From positions 1 to 54,320 of the forward strand of contig NZDH01000015.1 of assembly GCA_002688775.1 (NCBI GenBank): a stretch of 54,320 nucleotides of DNA. The letters run 5' to 3'. The translations under genes and the position numbers were made by a program. This document shows, piece after piece, positions 40,323-48,807 of the stretch. Position 1 is the first letter of the stretch. Each line of letters begins with the position of its first letter. The DNA comes from Candidatus Woesearchaeota archaeon. Its GTDB lineage: Archaea > Nanobdellota > Nanobdellia > Woesearchaeales > GW2011-AR4. The notes beneath the pieces were generated by a model. That model was not told where the DNA came from, made no database searches, and saw only the letters and a list, made by a program, of their open reading frames with translations.

Positions 40323-40362
40323 TTTAAATTGGGTTTTTATATGACTAGATTAAATTTTGAAT

Positions 40363-40520
40363 CTGTTCGCAGCTTCGCTGCTCACAACATCTAGTGCTCG
40401 GGTCTCGCTGTCTGCCAGGCGCTCAACCCTCGCCTATTTATTCATTGAATCAATCCGAGGCGAAAATTAGTGGCAAAGACAATTTTCGCCGAGACTAATT
40501 ATTGTTGCCGAAGGCAACGG
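40363..40520 (-). repeat. Structured repeat family B, copy 2 (about 158 nt)
   Basis: Reverse-complement copy of 7565-7716. Keeps the 10-bp GGCGAAAATT / AATTTTCGCC hairpin with the same 12-nt loop, the TGGCAGA loop on a differently sequenced GC-rich stem (GGGT / ACCC ends), and GCAGC-TTC-GCTGC on the plus strand (40370-40382). Lies between pyrI and pyrD, in line with the operon transcript. Confidence 0.85.
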
Positions 40521-40558
40521 ATTGAATTTTCTGAATATTATTTATCTTAATTTTCTCT

Positions 40559-41113
40559 TTAAATTATCTGAATGTCTTCTTTGCCCATGTTTCTTTCGCA
40601 ATAATGGCATCTGATTTTCAAAGGGTCTTTTTTGACTACATAAAATTTGGTGTTAACCTGCTCATTGTTTGTTATGCACACAGGATTGGAGCATTTTACA
40701 ACATTATCGATAAAATCCGGGGATTTTACCTTTATTTTTTCTTTGACATTGTAATTTGTTATTATGTTTACAGTTGCATCAGGAGCTACAATGGCAATTT
40801 TGTTGACTTCATCCTGAGTAAGGCTTTTTCCGCCAACCTTGACAATTCCTTTGCTTCCAACGCTTTTGCTATGCAGGTTAGTGGCTATGGAAACGACCCC
40901 ATCATGTTTTTCCAGGCGAAGAATGTCAGCAACCTTGAAAGTGGCGTCTGAAGGTATGTGGTCTATTACTGTACCATCATCTATTGCGCTTATAGTTAAT
41001 TCCTTTTTAGATTCAGATTTTGGACTACTTGGATCTATTTTTTTAGCTTTTATCTTCTCTCTGCTTCTTCTATTTTTTCTTACTCCTTTTTTCTTTATTT
41101 TTTTTCTTCCCAT
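40559..41113 (-). CDS. pyrI: Aspartate carbamoyltransferase regulatory subunit, basic N-terminal extension
   Basis: 184 residues, about 30 longer than usual. Residues about 40-184 match PyrI: ELTISAIDDGTVIDHIPSDA (allosteric nucleotide-binding domain) and the zinc domain with four Cys (KCSNPVC..IRCHYCER). Residues 1-38 are almost all Lys/Arg (GRKKIKKKGVRKNRRSREK) with no homology to PyrI. ATG directly touches pyrB's stop. Confidence 0.92.
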   Translation of the reverse strand: MGRKKIKKKGVRKNRRSREKIKAKKIDPSSPKSESKKELTISAIDDGTVIDHIPSDATFKVADILRLEKHDGVVSIATNLHSKSVGSKGIVKVGGKSLTQDEVNKIAIVAPDATVNIITNYNVKEKIKVKSPDFIDNVVKCSNPVCITNNEQVNTKFYVVKKDPLKIRCHYCERNMGKEDIQII

Positions 41114-42031
41114 TTACTTTACCTTTCCTAAAACCAAGGCCAGCAATGCTTTTCTAACTGGAATTCCAAAAGCTGCCTGCTCAAAATACGCTGCATGCTG
41201 CGTTGCATCAACACTTTTGTCGATTTCACTTACTCTTGGCAAAGGATGCATTATTTTCAGGTCTTTTTTCACATTTTGCAGGAATGATTTGTTAATCGTG
41301 TAGACATCCTTGAATTTTTCATATTCCAGAGGATCTGGAAATCTTTCTTTTTGGATTCTTGTAACGTATAGGATATCAAGTTCCCTGCTGAATCTTGTCA
41401 AGTCAGATGTTTTGTTGTATTCTATCTTTTTTTGGAACAGCTCGTCCAGATAACTTTCCGGGATCTGGAGCGCATCTGGCGCTATGAAGTAGAAAGTAGG
41501 GCTGAAATGCGACAGGGCCATTACAAGTGAATGAACAGTTCTGCCATATTTTAAATCTCCAACAAAACCAACATGCAAATTTTCCAGCTTGCCTTTTGTT
41601 TTTAAAATTGTGTACATATCTAAGATAGTCTGTGTTGGATGTTGATTGCTGCCATCACCTCCATTAATCACGGGGATTGAAGCTGCTTCAGCAGCAAGCC
41701 TTCCTGATCCTTCAAGAGGATGCCGTATAATAATCGCATCAGCGTATTGCTCTGTCATCCTTATAGTGTCCCATAAAGACTCGCCTTTTTGCCTTGAAGT
41801 TGATTCAGAATCTGCAAATCCCAGCACTTCTCCTCCAAGCTGCTCCATTGCTGAGATAAAGCTTAGCCTTGTTCTTGTTGAAGGCTCAAAGAACAATGTA
41901 GCAAGCAGCTTGCCTTTCAAAAGGTTATTTTTTGGCTTATTCTCTATTTGTTTTACAACCTTGAGAATGTGCAAGAGCTCTTCCTTTGAGAAGTCGTTGA
42001 TTGAGATTATATCCCGATTTTTAAAGTCCAT
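41114..42031 (-). CDS. pyrB: Aspartate carbamoyltransferase catalytic subunit
   Basis: 305 residues. Joins carbamoyl phosphate and aspartate, the committed step. FFEPSTRTRLSF (about 48-59) binds carbamoyl phosphate; KGESLWDTIR, IIRHPLEGSGR, NGGDGSNQHPTQ and MHPLPRV are family blocks. First gene of the pyr operon; promoter TTTATATAG on the minus strand (42056-42066) about 28 bp upstream. No carbamoyl phosphate synthetase gene in the window. Confidence 0.97.
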   Translation of the reverse strand: MDFKNRDIISINDFSKEELLHILKVVKQIENKPKNNLLKGKLLATLFFEPSTRTRLSFISAMEQLGGEVLGFADSESTSRQKGESLWDTIRMTEQYADAIIIRHPLEGSGRLAAEAASIPVINGGDGSNQHPTQTILDMYTILKTKGKLENLHVGFVGDLKYGRTVHSLVMALSHFSPTFYFIAPDALQIPESYLDELFQKKIEYNKTSDLTRFSRELDILYVTRIQKERFPDPLEYEKFKDVYTINKSFLQNVKKDLKIMHPLPRVSEIDKSVDATQHAAYFEQAAFGIPVRKALLALVLGKVK

Positions 42032-42172
42032 ATTAAAAAATTAAGTGACTTCTTCGACTATATAAACGTTATTATTTCAGTATACAAATTCGGTCAGAAA
42101 TCGTGATTTTGGGAGAAATAGTGCCTATTAGGTAGTGTTAAGGGAGGGTATTTTGTATTTAAATGTTTTGTT

Positions 42173-43630
42173 TTAACTCTGCAATAAATCCAATCGTCTT
42201 CCAACATCTGGATCGACAAAAAATTCCCTGTAAACTGCCGTTGCAGCTCTTATCGCTTTTCCAGGATTTTGATAATCTCTTACACCAAGAATAAAACTAT
42301 TATCAGATGCTCCACCTGTTCCGTGTGTAATACTGACACCAGCACGTGCTATTGCCCCTGTTGCCCTTGCACGTATACCACGCCGCTCCTGCATATCCTG
42401 CCCTACAATTGATATTAACGATGTATTGTGACTAACTTCAATATCCTTATCGTGTAATCCAAGACTCTCTCTCAAATATCTTACTGCGTTATGAACATTT
42501 TCATCTGTAAAATATCTACCCTCCACCACAAAAGAAATACCTGATACAGAAGGTATTGGATATACAACTGGAAATTTTCCATTTAGTGAGCTACCACCAT
42601 GCTCTACTTCCCTAATATAATCCCCTATGGATGAAATTCTTTCACCATGTCGAAGTCCTGTTCTTATGGTAATATCCCCGAATCCTGGCTTATAAGCTAC
42701 ACCAGTTATATCAAATTTATCCGGTCTCCTATCTCTTAAAATTACAGTTGCTTCATGAGGATTGTCTATATCTATTACGTGTATGGGTATTGTTCTTTCC
42801 TGGCAAGGCTCTATTGCCTCAGGTGTCAAAATGCCGAATCCCATGAATGTCAATTCAGTTCCTTCTGAGTAAGTTAGACGATCTAAAATAGGAGCATCTT
42901 CAAAAATTTCAGGTTGTGCTCTTCTAACCCTGTTGTTGGTTACGTTTTCATAGATAGATGCATTTAGTGCATGTGCAACAGCAGCGCCGGTTGTATCAGA
43001 ACCGCCTCGGGGCAAGGTAACTAAATGCCCTTCCTTGGAATAGCAATAATATCCCGGCATTACCAGAACATCATAAGAATCAAGTAAATCTTTATCTAGG
43101 ATATTTTCTTTCACTTTTTCTGTTGTTAGCTCTTGTATTATTGAAGCATCCCCTGGAACATCAGTACCGACTATCAAATCCTTAGGATCCAAAAATAATG
43201 CTTTTTTCCCAAGCTTTTCTAAAAAAGGAGTAAACACGTATTTTGCCTCAAAATACTCGCCAAGTCTTGCAACATTATCGATAAATCGTCTTGCCCTTAA
43301 ATCACTAAGATTTCTTGAACGTGCACCATATGATTCTAAAATTTTATCAAATTCTCTTTTTATCGAGTCATATTCTCCTTTAAGTTCTAGCCTTGAGCAT
43401 ATTTCCTGCCATCGACCCATAATTTTATCGTATAAATCTCCATCAACACTTCCTTTCACTATTCTTTGTTGAGCTGCTGTTATGTACAAGTCTGTTAATC
43501 CTTTTGGACCAGAAACTACTGCCACCCTTCTCTTAGAATCTGCCAGCAAGAATTCTACTGATTTTTGTGTCATTGCAGAATCTCTCATGCAATGACCTCC
43601 AAATTTAGTAACAATAACGTCTAAGCTCAT
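42173..43630 (-). CDS. Aspartokinase-like protein
   Basis: 485 residues. Amino acid kinase fold beginning VTKFGGHCMRD (KFGG is the aspartokinase ATP motif, but the usual following Thr-Ser is His-Cys), VVSGPKGLTDL, VTLPRGGSDTTGAAVAHAL and C-terminal ACT-like domains (IEVSHNTSLISIVG.. and VSITHGTGG). Likely makes aspartyl phosphate for Lys/Thr/Met synthesis, yet no other gene of that pathway is here. Codon usage with more AGA/ATA/CTT and less A-rich than its neighbours may hint at transfer. Confidence 0.82.
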   Translation of the reverse strand: MSLDVIVTKFGGHCMRDSAMTQKSVEFLLADSKRRVAVVSGPKGLTDLYITAAQQRIVKGSVDGDLYDKIMGRWQEICSRLELKGEYDSIKREFDKILESYGARSRNLSDLRARRFIDNVARLGEYFEAKYVFTPFLEKLGKKALFLDPKDLIVGTDVPGDASIIQELTTEKVKENILDKDLLDSYDVLVMPGYYCYSKEGHLVTLPRGGSDTTGAAVAHALNASIYENVTNNRVRRAQPEIFEDAPILDRLTYSEGTELTFMGFGILTPEAIEPCQERTIPIHVIDIDNPHEATVILRDRRPDKFDITGVAYKPGFGDITIRTGLRHGERISSIGDYIREVEHGGSSLNGKFPVVYPIPSVSGISFVVEGRYFTDENVHNAVRYLRESLGLHDKDIEVSHNTSLISIVGQDMQERRGIRARATGAIARAGVSITHGTGGASDNSFILGVRDYQNPGKAIRAATAVYREFFVDPDVGRRLDLLQS

Positions 43631-43703
43631 AATAAAAGGAAAATAAGGTCATTTATAAAGCTTTTCTCTATCTATGAGTGGTAATAAAATCAAGAATTAT
43701 GAC

Positions 43704-44255
43704 CTATCCCTGTTCCTTAGCGCATCTCTCACACAATAATTGACTTTGGATCTTATTAATGTCTTCTGCATAAGCACCGCATGCCTGGCAGATGGCCTCA
43801 TTCTTTATTATTCTGTTGATGGGCTTTCTTGTCTCTTCTTTTAATTCGAATTTTTCAACGAGCAAATCAAATAATTGAGGTTCAATTTTCAAAACATCCT
43901 TTAATGTCAGCAAACCGATCATCTTTCCTTCTTCAATTACCGGCAAATGCCTGATGTTTGAATCCCTCATCAAGATTAGAGCTTCATAAATGTCATCTTT
44001 TGGGGAAATTGTCAGTAATTTTTTCTCCATAAACTCTTCAACTTTTTTATCAATTGGATTTATTCCTTTTGCTATCACATTCCTGACAATATCTTGTTCT
44101 GTAATAACACCTTTTGTCTCATGATCCTGTTTAATTACTAGTGCACCAACATGATGTTTGTCCATTACATCTGCACATTCGTTTAAAGTTGTCTCAGGGG
44201 AAACAGAAATAGGCTTTGTCGTCATACAATCATAAACTTTGTAGCCGGTTTTCAT
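43704..44255 (-). CDS. Two-CBS-domain protein with C-terminal zinc ribbon
   Basis: 183 residues. CBS 1 (DCMTTKPISVSPETTL..HVGALVIK..GVITEQDIV) and CBS 2 (FMEKKLLTISPKDDI..IRHLPVIEEGKMIGLLTLKDV) followed by a zinc ribbon CQACG..CERC. CBS pairs bind adenosine nucleotides as energy sensors; the zinc ribbon may contact a partner or nucleic acid. Monocistronic. Confidence 0.9.
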   Translation of the reverse strand: MKTGYKVYDCMTTKPISVSPETTLNECADVMDKHHVGALVIKQDHETKGVITEQDIVRNVIAKGINPIDKKVEEFMEKKLLTISPKDDIYEALILMRDSNIRHLPVIEEGKMIGLLTLKDVLKIEPQLFDLLVEKFELKEETRKPINRIIKNEAICQACGAYAEDINKIQSQLLCERCAKEQG

Positions 44256-44330
44256 TTTCGAGAAAAAGATTAATTTTTAGATATATTAATGTTTCGGAAT
44301 GGTGCATTTTTAAAAAATATGTCAGAAACT

Positions 44331-46259
44331 CTAATAATTCATCAAGATCTCTATATCTTTTCCGAATACTCTTTTCAAATCCTCGAAAATCGGTTCTTTT
44401 ATTGAGGTTTTTTGAGGAATTTGAATTTTAGAAATTGCTTTTTCCATTTCTTCCAGGGAACTTTTCTCGATTGACGCAAAGTGCCCATCCTCTTTTATCT
44501 TTGCCTTGCTTATTTCCCTTTCTTGACTGTCTAAGTCATAAGTTATATATGCTTCATTTCCAAGCAGCAGCACTTCTCCAAACTTGTCGCCGTGCTTTAT
44601 CCTTATCTTCAGCCTTTCAAAATCCCTCCCCCTTCTTCTCTGCATATACTCGACAAGGAATTTTATCAAGGCGCCTGACTCCTGATGCACTTTTTGTATT
44701 TCAACTTTGGATAATTTCTTGTCATCATAGTCTTTTTTTGCCTTCATTAAATCCTGTATTGTCCTTAAAAACTTTGAAGGCATTTTCCCGGACGAGACCA
44801 GCCTGTCGTCAACAATGTTCAATAATTCGTTTTCTTTCACTTTTTCAACGCCTTCTAATCTTAAAACATCGCGAATAACTGTTGTTATAGTATCATAGAC
44901 GTTTAAAGTTTCCTTTTCATCCCTCATCTTTTCAATTTGGGTGAACAGCCGCTTTATTCTCTTGAGATACTTATCGGTATTTTTTAGCAATTCATCTATC
45001 TCTTCTCCGCTTAACTCTTTTTTCTCACCATGCTCTATCGCTTTTCTTGTCTCTACACTTTTTTCCAGGATTTTTACAAATCTTTCCTCTAACAATTTTT
45101 CCTTTTTTACGAAAATTTCCCTCATCAATGAGCCTGTTTCTTTTGGAGAAGGCGGTGCAACACCATAGAGCATCAAGGCTGCCTGGCTTGGGGTAAGAAC
45201 GGCATAGTAAATGTCTTCCATCCCTATTTCATTCATTTTCAGCTGTACACGCCTAAGCACCTGTTCGCCAGAGCCCATGAATATGTCAATAGCTTCAGCG
45301 CTTGGCTTTATCTTGCCCATCTTCAGCAATTGCTTCCAAGGCATGAAAATTCCCCTGTCGAAAAATGGAACGCCGTCTCTCAGCAATGTGAAAATGACAG
45401 GGTTTGCTTCTTTTAATGAATCCCAAAAATCAGTCAATATGTAAACTTGGATATTGATCTTATTTTTTATTCCTGTCAGTTCGCCTGCTTCAATACCCAT
45501 GCCTATGATTATAGCCCTTAATTTGTCTTTCAGCTCAATTCTTGTCATTCTTTTGACGTCGGTGTCATCAATCACTATCCAGACATCAATATCTGAAGTT
45601 GGAGTTGATTTTCCCTGGACTAATGAGCCAGCCAAAACATAAGAAACAATGTATTTTTCAAATTTTTTCAAGACCATCGTCTTGTGAACTTCGGAAATCT
45701 TTATTGCCTGCAGCATTCCAGTGTCATAAATAGGGGCTGATAATGCTATTAGTTGCAACAATTCGTATTTAGCATCAAAACAATTCTGCCAAAGCTCTGA
45801 AAGAATCAAAGTCTGAGGAGTGATATTAGGATCAATCTCCTTGCCAATGCTGTTAACAATAGCAGTAAGCTTGTCCTTTAACTCTATTTTAGCCATTGTT
45901 CTGCTGTCAGAATCATCAACCAAAACCAAAACGTGAATTTTATCCTTGTCTTCTGGCTTTGGCTCAGCAGCTTTTTGTGGAGCTTGTGGGGGGGCTGCTT
46001 GAGGTAGAGGCTGCTGCATTTGCTGTAGCTGCTGCAATTCCTCTGGTTTTGGAGGGGGCATTAATGCAATCCCAACAATGTATTTGTCAAATTTTTCAAG
46101 AACTTTTTTCTGGAATTTTTCCAGCTTTGTTTTGATGGTCTTTAACTTGTCTTGTACGTCTTTTGGAAGTTTAGAAATTGCCTGTATATCCTTAGGAAGA
46201 TCCTTAGGAAGCTTAATATCCTTTACTGGAGTGTATTGCTTTTTATCTTTCTTAACCAT
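44331..46259 (-). CDS. Duplicated nucleotidyltransferase-fold protein, first copy degenerate
   Basis: 642 residues. Two related nucleotidyltransferase-like units: copy 2 (about residues 205-320) has an intact signature YVLAGSLVQGKSTPTSDIDVW; copy 1 (about 50-200) shares KFDKYIVGIAL and VLVLVDDSDSRTMAKIELKDKL but its GS and SDID region is replaced by a Pro/Gln-rich insert (PPPKPEELQQLQQMQQPLP). The C-terminal 300 residues are helical and then a beta-rich tail. Target unknown; possibly a regulatory or toxin-like nucleotidylating protein. Confidence 0.7.
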   Translation of the reverse strand: MVKKDKKQYTPVKDIKLPKDLPKDIQAISKLPKDVQDKLKTIKTKLEKFQKKVLEKFDKYIVGIALMPPPKPEELQQLQQMQQPLPQAAPPQAPQKAAEPKPEDKDKIHVLVLVDDSDSRTMAKIELKDKLTAIVNSIGKEIDPNITPQTLILSELWQNCFDAKYELLQLIALSAPIYDTGMLQAIKISEVHKTMVLKKFEKYIVSYVLAGSLVQGKSTPTSDIDVWIVIDDTDVKRMTRIELKDKLRAIIIGMGIEAGELTGIKNKINIQVYILTDFWDSLKEANPVIFTLLRDGVPFFDRGIFMPWKQLLKMGKIKPSAEAIDIFMGSGEQVLRRVQLKMNEIGMEDIYYAVLTPSQAALMLYGVAPPSPKETGSLMREIFVKKEKLLEERFVKILEKSVETRKAIEHGEKKELSGEEIDELLKNTDKYLKRIKRLFTQIEKMRDEKETLNVYDTITTVIRDVLRLEGVEKVKENELLNIVDDRLVSSGKMPSKFLRTIQDLMKAKKDYDDKKLSKVEIQKVHQESGALIKFLVEYMQRRRGRDFERLKIRIKHGDKFGEVLLLGNEAYITYDLDSQEREISKAKIKEDGHFASIEKSSLEEMEKAISKIQIPQKTSIKEPIFEDLKRVFGKDIEILMNY

Positions 46260-46361
46260 AGAAACCCCTCCCTTGTAAATTTTGGTTTATTTATAAATCT
46301 TTGCTTATAAAGATATTTTGTTATTTTCAATATGGAAGATAATTTGAATCATTCATAAAAA

Positions 46362-46503
46362 CGAAAGATTTAAATATAAGTTATATTACTGATAAGTAGT
46401 AACAAATTAGCTATTCTTGGGGTGAAATCGACATATATACTCAAGTAGCGAAATGTTTAAATATAAGTGTTATTATTATCTCGTAGTAACAAATCAGTTA
46501 CGA
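46362..46503 (+). promoter_or_regulatory. Tandem duplicated archaeal promoter
   Basis: Two near-identical promoter units 87 bp apart: CGAAAGATTTAAATATAAG at 46362 and CGAAATGTTTAAATATAAG at 46449 (BRE plus TATA), each followed at the same distance (35 nt) by TAGTAACAAAT. The second unit carries an extra palindrome CTCGTA..TACGAG with GTAAC / GTTAC. The rest of 46260-46560 holds no gene. Confidence 0.75.
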
Positions 46504-46560
46504 GTAAAACATTAAATTAAAATAAACTAATTAAAACCAAACAAGGGGGTTGGAAATAAA

Positions 46561-47268
46561 ATGGGAGACGTAGTACCGATAGAGAAATTCAACGGAAAAA
46601 CAAAAGCAGAAATAGATGCATTAGCAAAGGAGTATATTGGCCTGCATCAAATTAATGATAGTGCTGTTCATGAAGAAAGATTTAATCTGCCTGCTAAAAG
46701 AAACGATGAAGTTGGAAAAGTCAGAGATGGTTTAGAAGGTGTGGTTTCTTCAATTCTAGGTGATAGAGTATATCCTGATAAAGAAGGAGCAGACAGAATT
46801 GTAGAAGGATTAGTTGCTAAAGGATACGAAGCTGAAGGACAAAAACTTCCTGGAGATTCAACTGAAAGAGCACAAAAGATTCAAGAATATGTAGGTCAAG
46901 CTGGTGTAGATTATACACAGCTTCTTAAGCAAATTATAAGTACTCGTAAACCTACAAAAATGAGTGACCTTCCTGAAGATCATCCATTAAGGAGATTGAT
47001 AACTTATGTTACAGCCAAATCTCACAAAGGGCAAAATAGGGTACAGTTTATTCCGCAAAGATTAGCAAGTTTGGGAGCTGTTCATAGAGAGAGTGTTATA
47101 GAAGCATTGAACAAATATGGTGAATTAAGATTAGATCCAAGGTATGCGACGATAGATGAAGCATTACAGACCTTTGGACAAAGATTGCAAGCAAAAATGG
47201 CCCAGTATGACGCTAATGAACCAAGCAAGGTTCATAACCAAGCTTATACAAATAAAAAGGCTGCTTAA
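46561..47268 (+). CDS. Hypothetical protein (235 aa), strongly promoted
   Basis: Unrecognised soluble protein, helical and polar, with no membrane segment or cysteine. Features: PIEKFNGKTKAEIDALAKEY at the start, HPLRRLITYVTAKSHKGQNR in the middle, and a C-terminal NKKAA. Two promoters in series and a GGGGG-containing leader precede it, and a T-rich stretch follows, suggesting a highly expressed single-gene unit. Confidence 0.6.
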   Translation: MGDVVPIEKFNGKTKAEIDALAKEYIGLHQINDSAVHEERFNLPAKRNDEVGKVRDGLEGVVSSILGDRVYPDKEGADRIVEGLVAKGYEAEGQKLPGDSTERAQKIQEYVGQAGVDYTQLLKQIISTRKPTKMSDLPEDHPLRRLITYVTAKSHKGQNRVQFIPQRLASLGAVHRESVIEALNKYGELRLDPRYATIDEALQTFGQRLQAKMAQYDANEPSKVHNQAYTNKKAA

Positions 47269-47310
47269 GCTTTTTTCTTTTCTTTTTTTAATTTTCTTTT
47301 TCTTCTCTTA
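47269..47310 (+). terminator. T-rich terminator
   Basis: Several runs of four to seven T follow the stop of the 46561 gene (GCTTTTTTCTTTTCTTTTTTT). Poly-T tracts end transcription in archaea. Confidence 0.6.
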
Positions 47311-47330
47311 CATGTAAATCTAATGTTAAA

Positions 47331-48608
47331 ATGCATGAAAATATTTTAAGTCCGAAATATGTTGGGCCTCCTTCCCTTAGCCATAGCCATGGAAATATTG
47401 ATCCTGGACAATATAGATCGATGACTCAAATTCCGGTTTCTTACAGCAGCTGGCCCTATGGACAGTCTTCGCCAACAATGATTGGAGATTATGCCGTCAT
47501 GAAAAGCGCCAGCAGGACGCACGTTTTTCATAGATCGGATTTTGATAGAAACGGATTAGCATTGCATTGGGAAGAGAGTGGGCCTCTATTAAATAGCTGG
47601 AAGGCTACATCAGAATCTAATCCTCCTGCTTTAAATGAATACGTCAAATTACCGAAATGGACTCCTTCATCTGGTATTGTAACAAGTTTTGGTGAAAGAA
47701 AAGCTTCGTTTCATATAAAAGATACAGCTGTAAACAAGTATGTTCATGATTTTGGTTTTAGAGATGTGCCTTTCAACGATATAGGTAAGTTAGATCATAG
47801 AGCAGAAACTACAAGACAAAACCTGATCAAGTATTTTGGAACAAGGGATTGGCAGGAATTCAGTTCATATTTAAGGTCTCAAGGATTAGAACCAGAAGAC
47901 ATTGGTCATTTAGCAGTAGGATTCTCACTTCCTCAGGATGTACATTGTGTTAGTCGTGGAGCAGATGGAGAAATTATATTCTACACCAACAGGAATACTA
48001 ATGATTCGATTAATGAATATGCAAACCATTTTGGATTCAGGCCGGATGAGTTTAGATTTAATGTTTTTAGAGAAGAGTTAGCCCACATCTGGAGAAAATC
48101 GTATGACAGAATCAGAGATGGGATTGAAGATATTACGGAGGAGGAGGATACAAAGTCCACAGTAAGAGACTTCTATCTTAAACTGGCAGAAGATTCGGAT
48201 GGAAATCCAGAATTGGCGAGACATTATGAAAAACTTGCTTCGCTGATGCAGCTGGATATTGATACAACAAGAGAGAGGTACACTGAAAGGAAAAAACAGG
48301 GATCAGGTAGTGAAGACTTAGAATCCAGATTAATTGATGAAGAAAGTTCAGATGAAGAAACATCAAACTCAAAAGTAGCTTATATGTCAACTAAGGATAA
48401 AGGATCGGCTAAAGGTGGAAAATACAGCAGCAAAGCAAAAGTACTTTATGGTAAATTTGATAGAAGTGGAGATGATTATGATGGTGATCCAGAAACAAGG
48501 GAGATATCAGAAACAGACGCTCCAAAATCAGAAGCAAGAAGTACAGAACCGACTACTGAAGAAACTCCTGACGGAGATGCCGCAGAAACAAGCGAAGAAG
48601 CTGCTTAA
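47331..48608 (+). CDS. Hypothetical protein with acidic disordered tail (425 aa)
   Basis: Unrecognised. Residues 1-310 look folded (aromatic-rich start SYSSWPYGQSSPTMIGDYAV; central FREELAHIWRKSYDRI, reminiscent of an E-E-x-x-H metal motif but not HExxH). Residues about 320-425 are Ser/Glu/Asp/Thr-rich, low complexity, ending SEEAA. The ending resembles that of the upstream gene (NKKAA), and codon use is alike, so they may be a functional pair. Confidence 0.6.
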   Translation: MHENILSPKYVGPPSLSHSHGNIDPGQYRSMTQIPVSYSSWPYGQSSPTMIGDYAVMKSASRTHVFHRSDFDRNGLALHWEESGPLLNSWKATSESNPPALNEYVKLPKWTPSSGIVTSFGERKASFHIKDTAVNKYVHDFGFRDVPFNDIGKLDHRAETTRQNLIKYFGTRDWQEFSSYLRSQGLEPEDIGHLAVGFSLPQDVHCVSRGADGEIIFYTNRNTNDSINEYANHFGFRPDEFRFNVFREELAHIWRKSYDRIRDGIEDITEEEDTKSTVRDFYLKLAEDSDGNPELARHYEKLASLMQLDIDTTRERYTERKKQGSGSEDLESRLIDEESSDEETSNSKVAYMSTKDKGSAKGGKYSSKAKVLYGKFDRSGDDYDGDPETREISETDAPKSEARSTEPTTEETPDGDAAETSEEAA

Positions 48609-48659
48609 TTTATTTATGTTTATTCTTCTTTTTAAAAATTATTTTTATTGTTAAAAAAT

Positions 48660-48737
48660 ATCAGTACAATACAGATGAAATACAATCACAAATAATTGAT
48701 AATGTTGGAGTTAACCAATCGTTATTGTATTTGTTGG
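48660..48737 (-). repeat. Structured repeat family C, copy 2 (about 78 nt)
   Basis: Reverse-complement relative of 24531-24607. Ends CAGTACAATACAG and ATTGTATTTGTTGG on the plus strand can pair through TACAATA / TATTGTA; inner hairpin TTGG-AGTTAA-CCAA. Lies in the 199-bp gap between two convergent genes. Confidence 0.75.
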
Positions 48738-48807
48738 TAATTTTCAATAATTAAAATCGATTAAAAATTAAAAAATCTAAAAACTAAAATAGAAAAAATA
48801 ATAAAAA

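Noticed and set aside
47331-48608. Zinc metalloprotease call from FREELAHIWR
   Set aside because: The motif is EELAH, not HExxH, and no further ligand pattern is clear; kept only as a remark.
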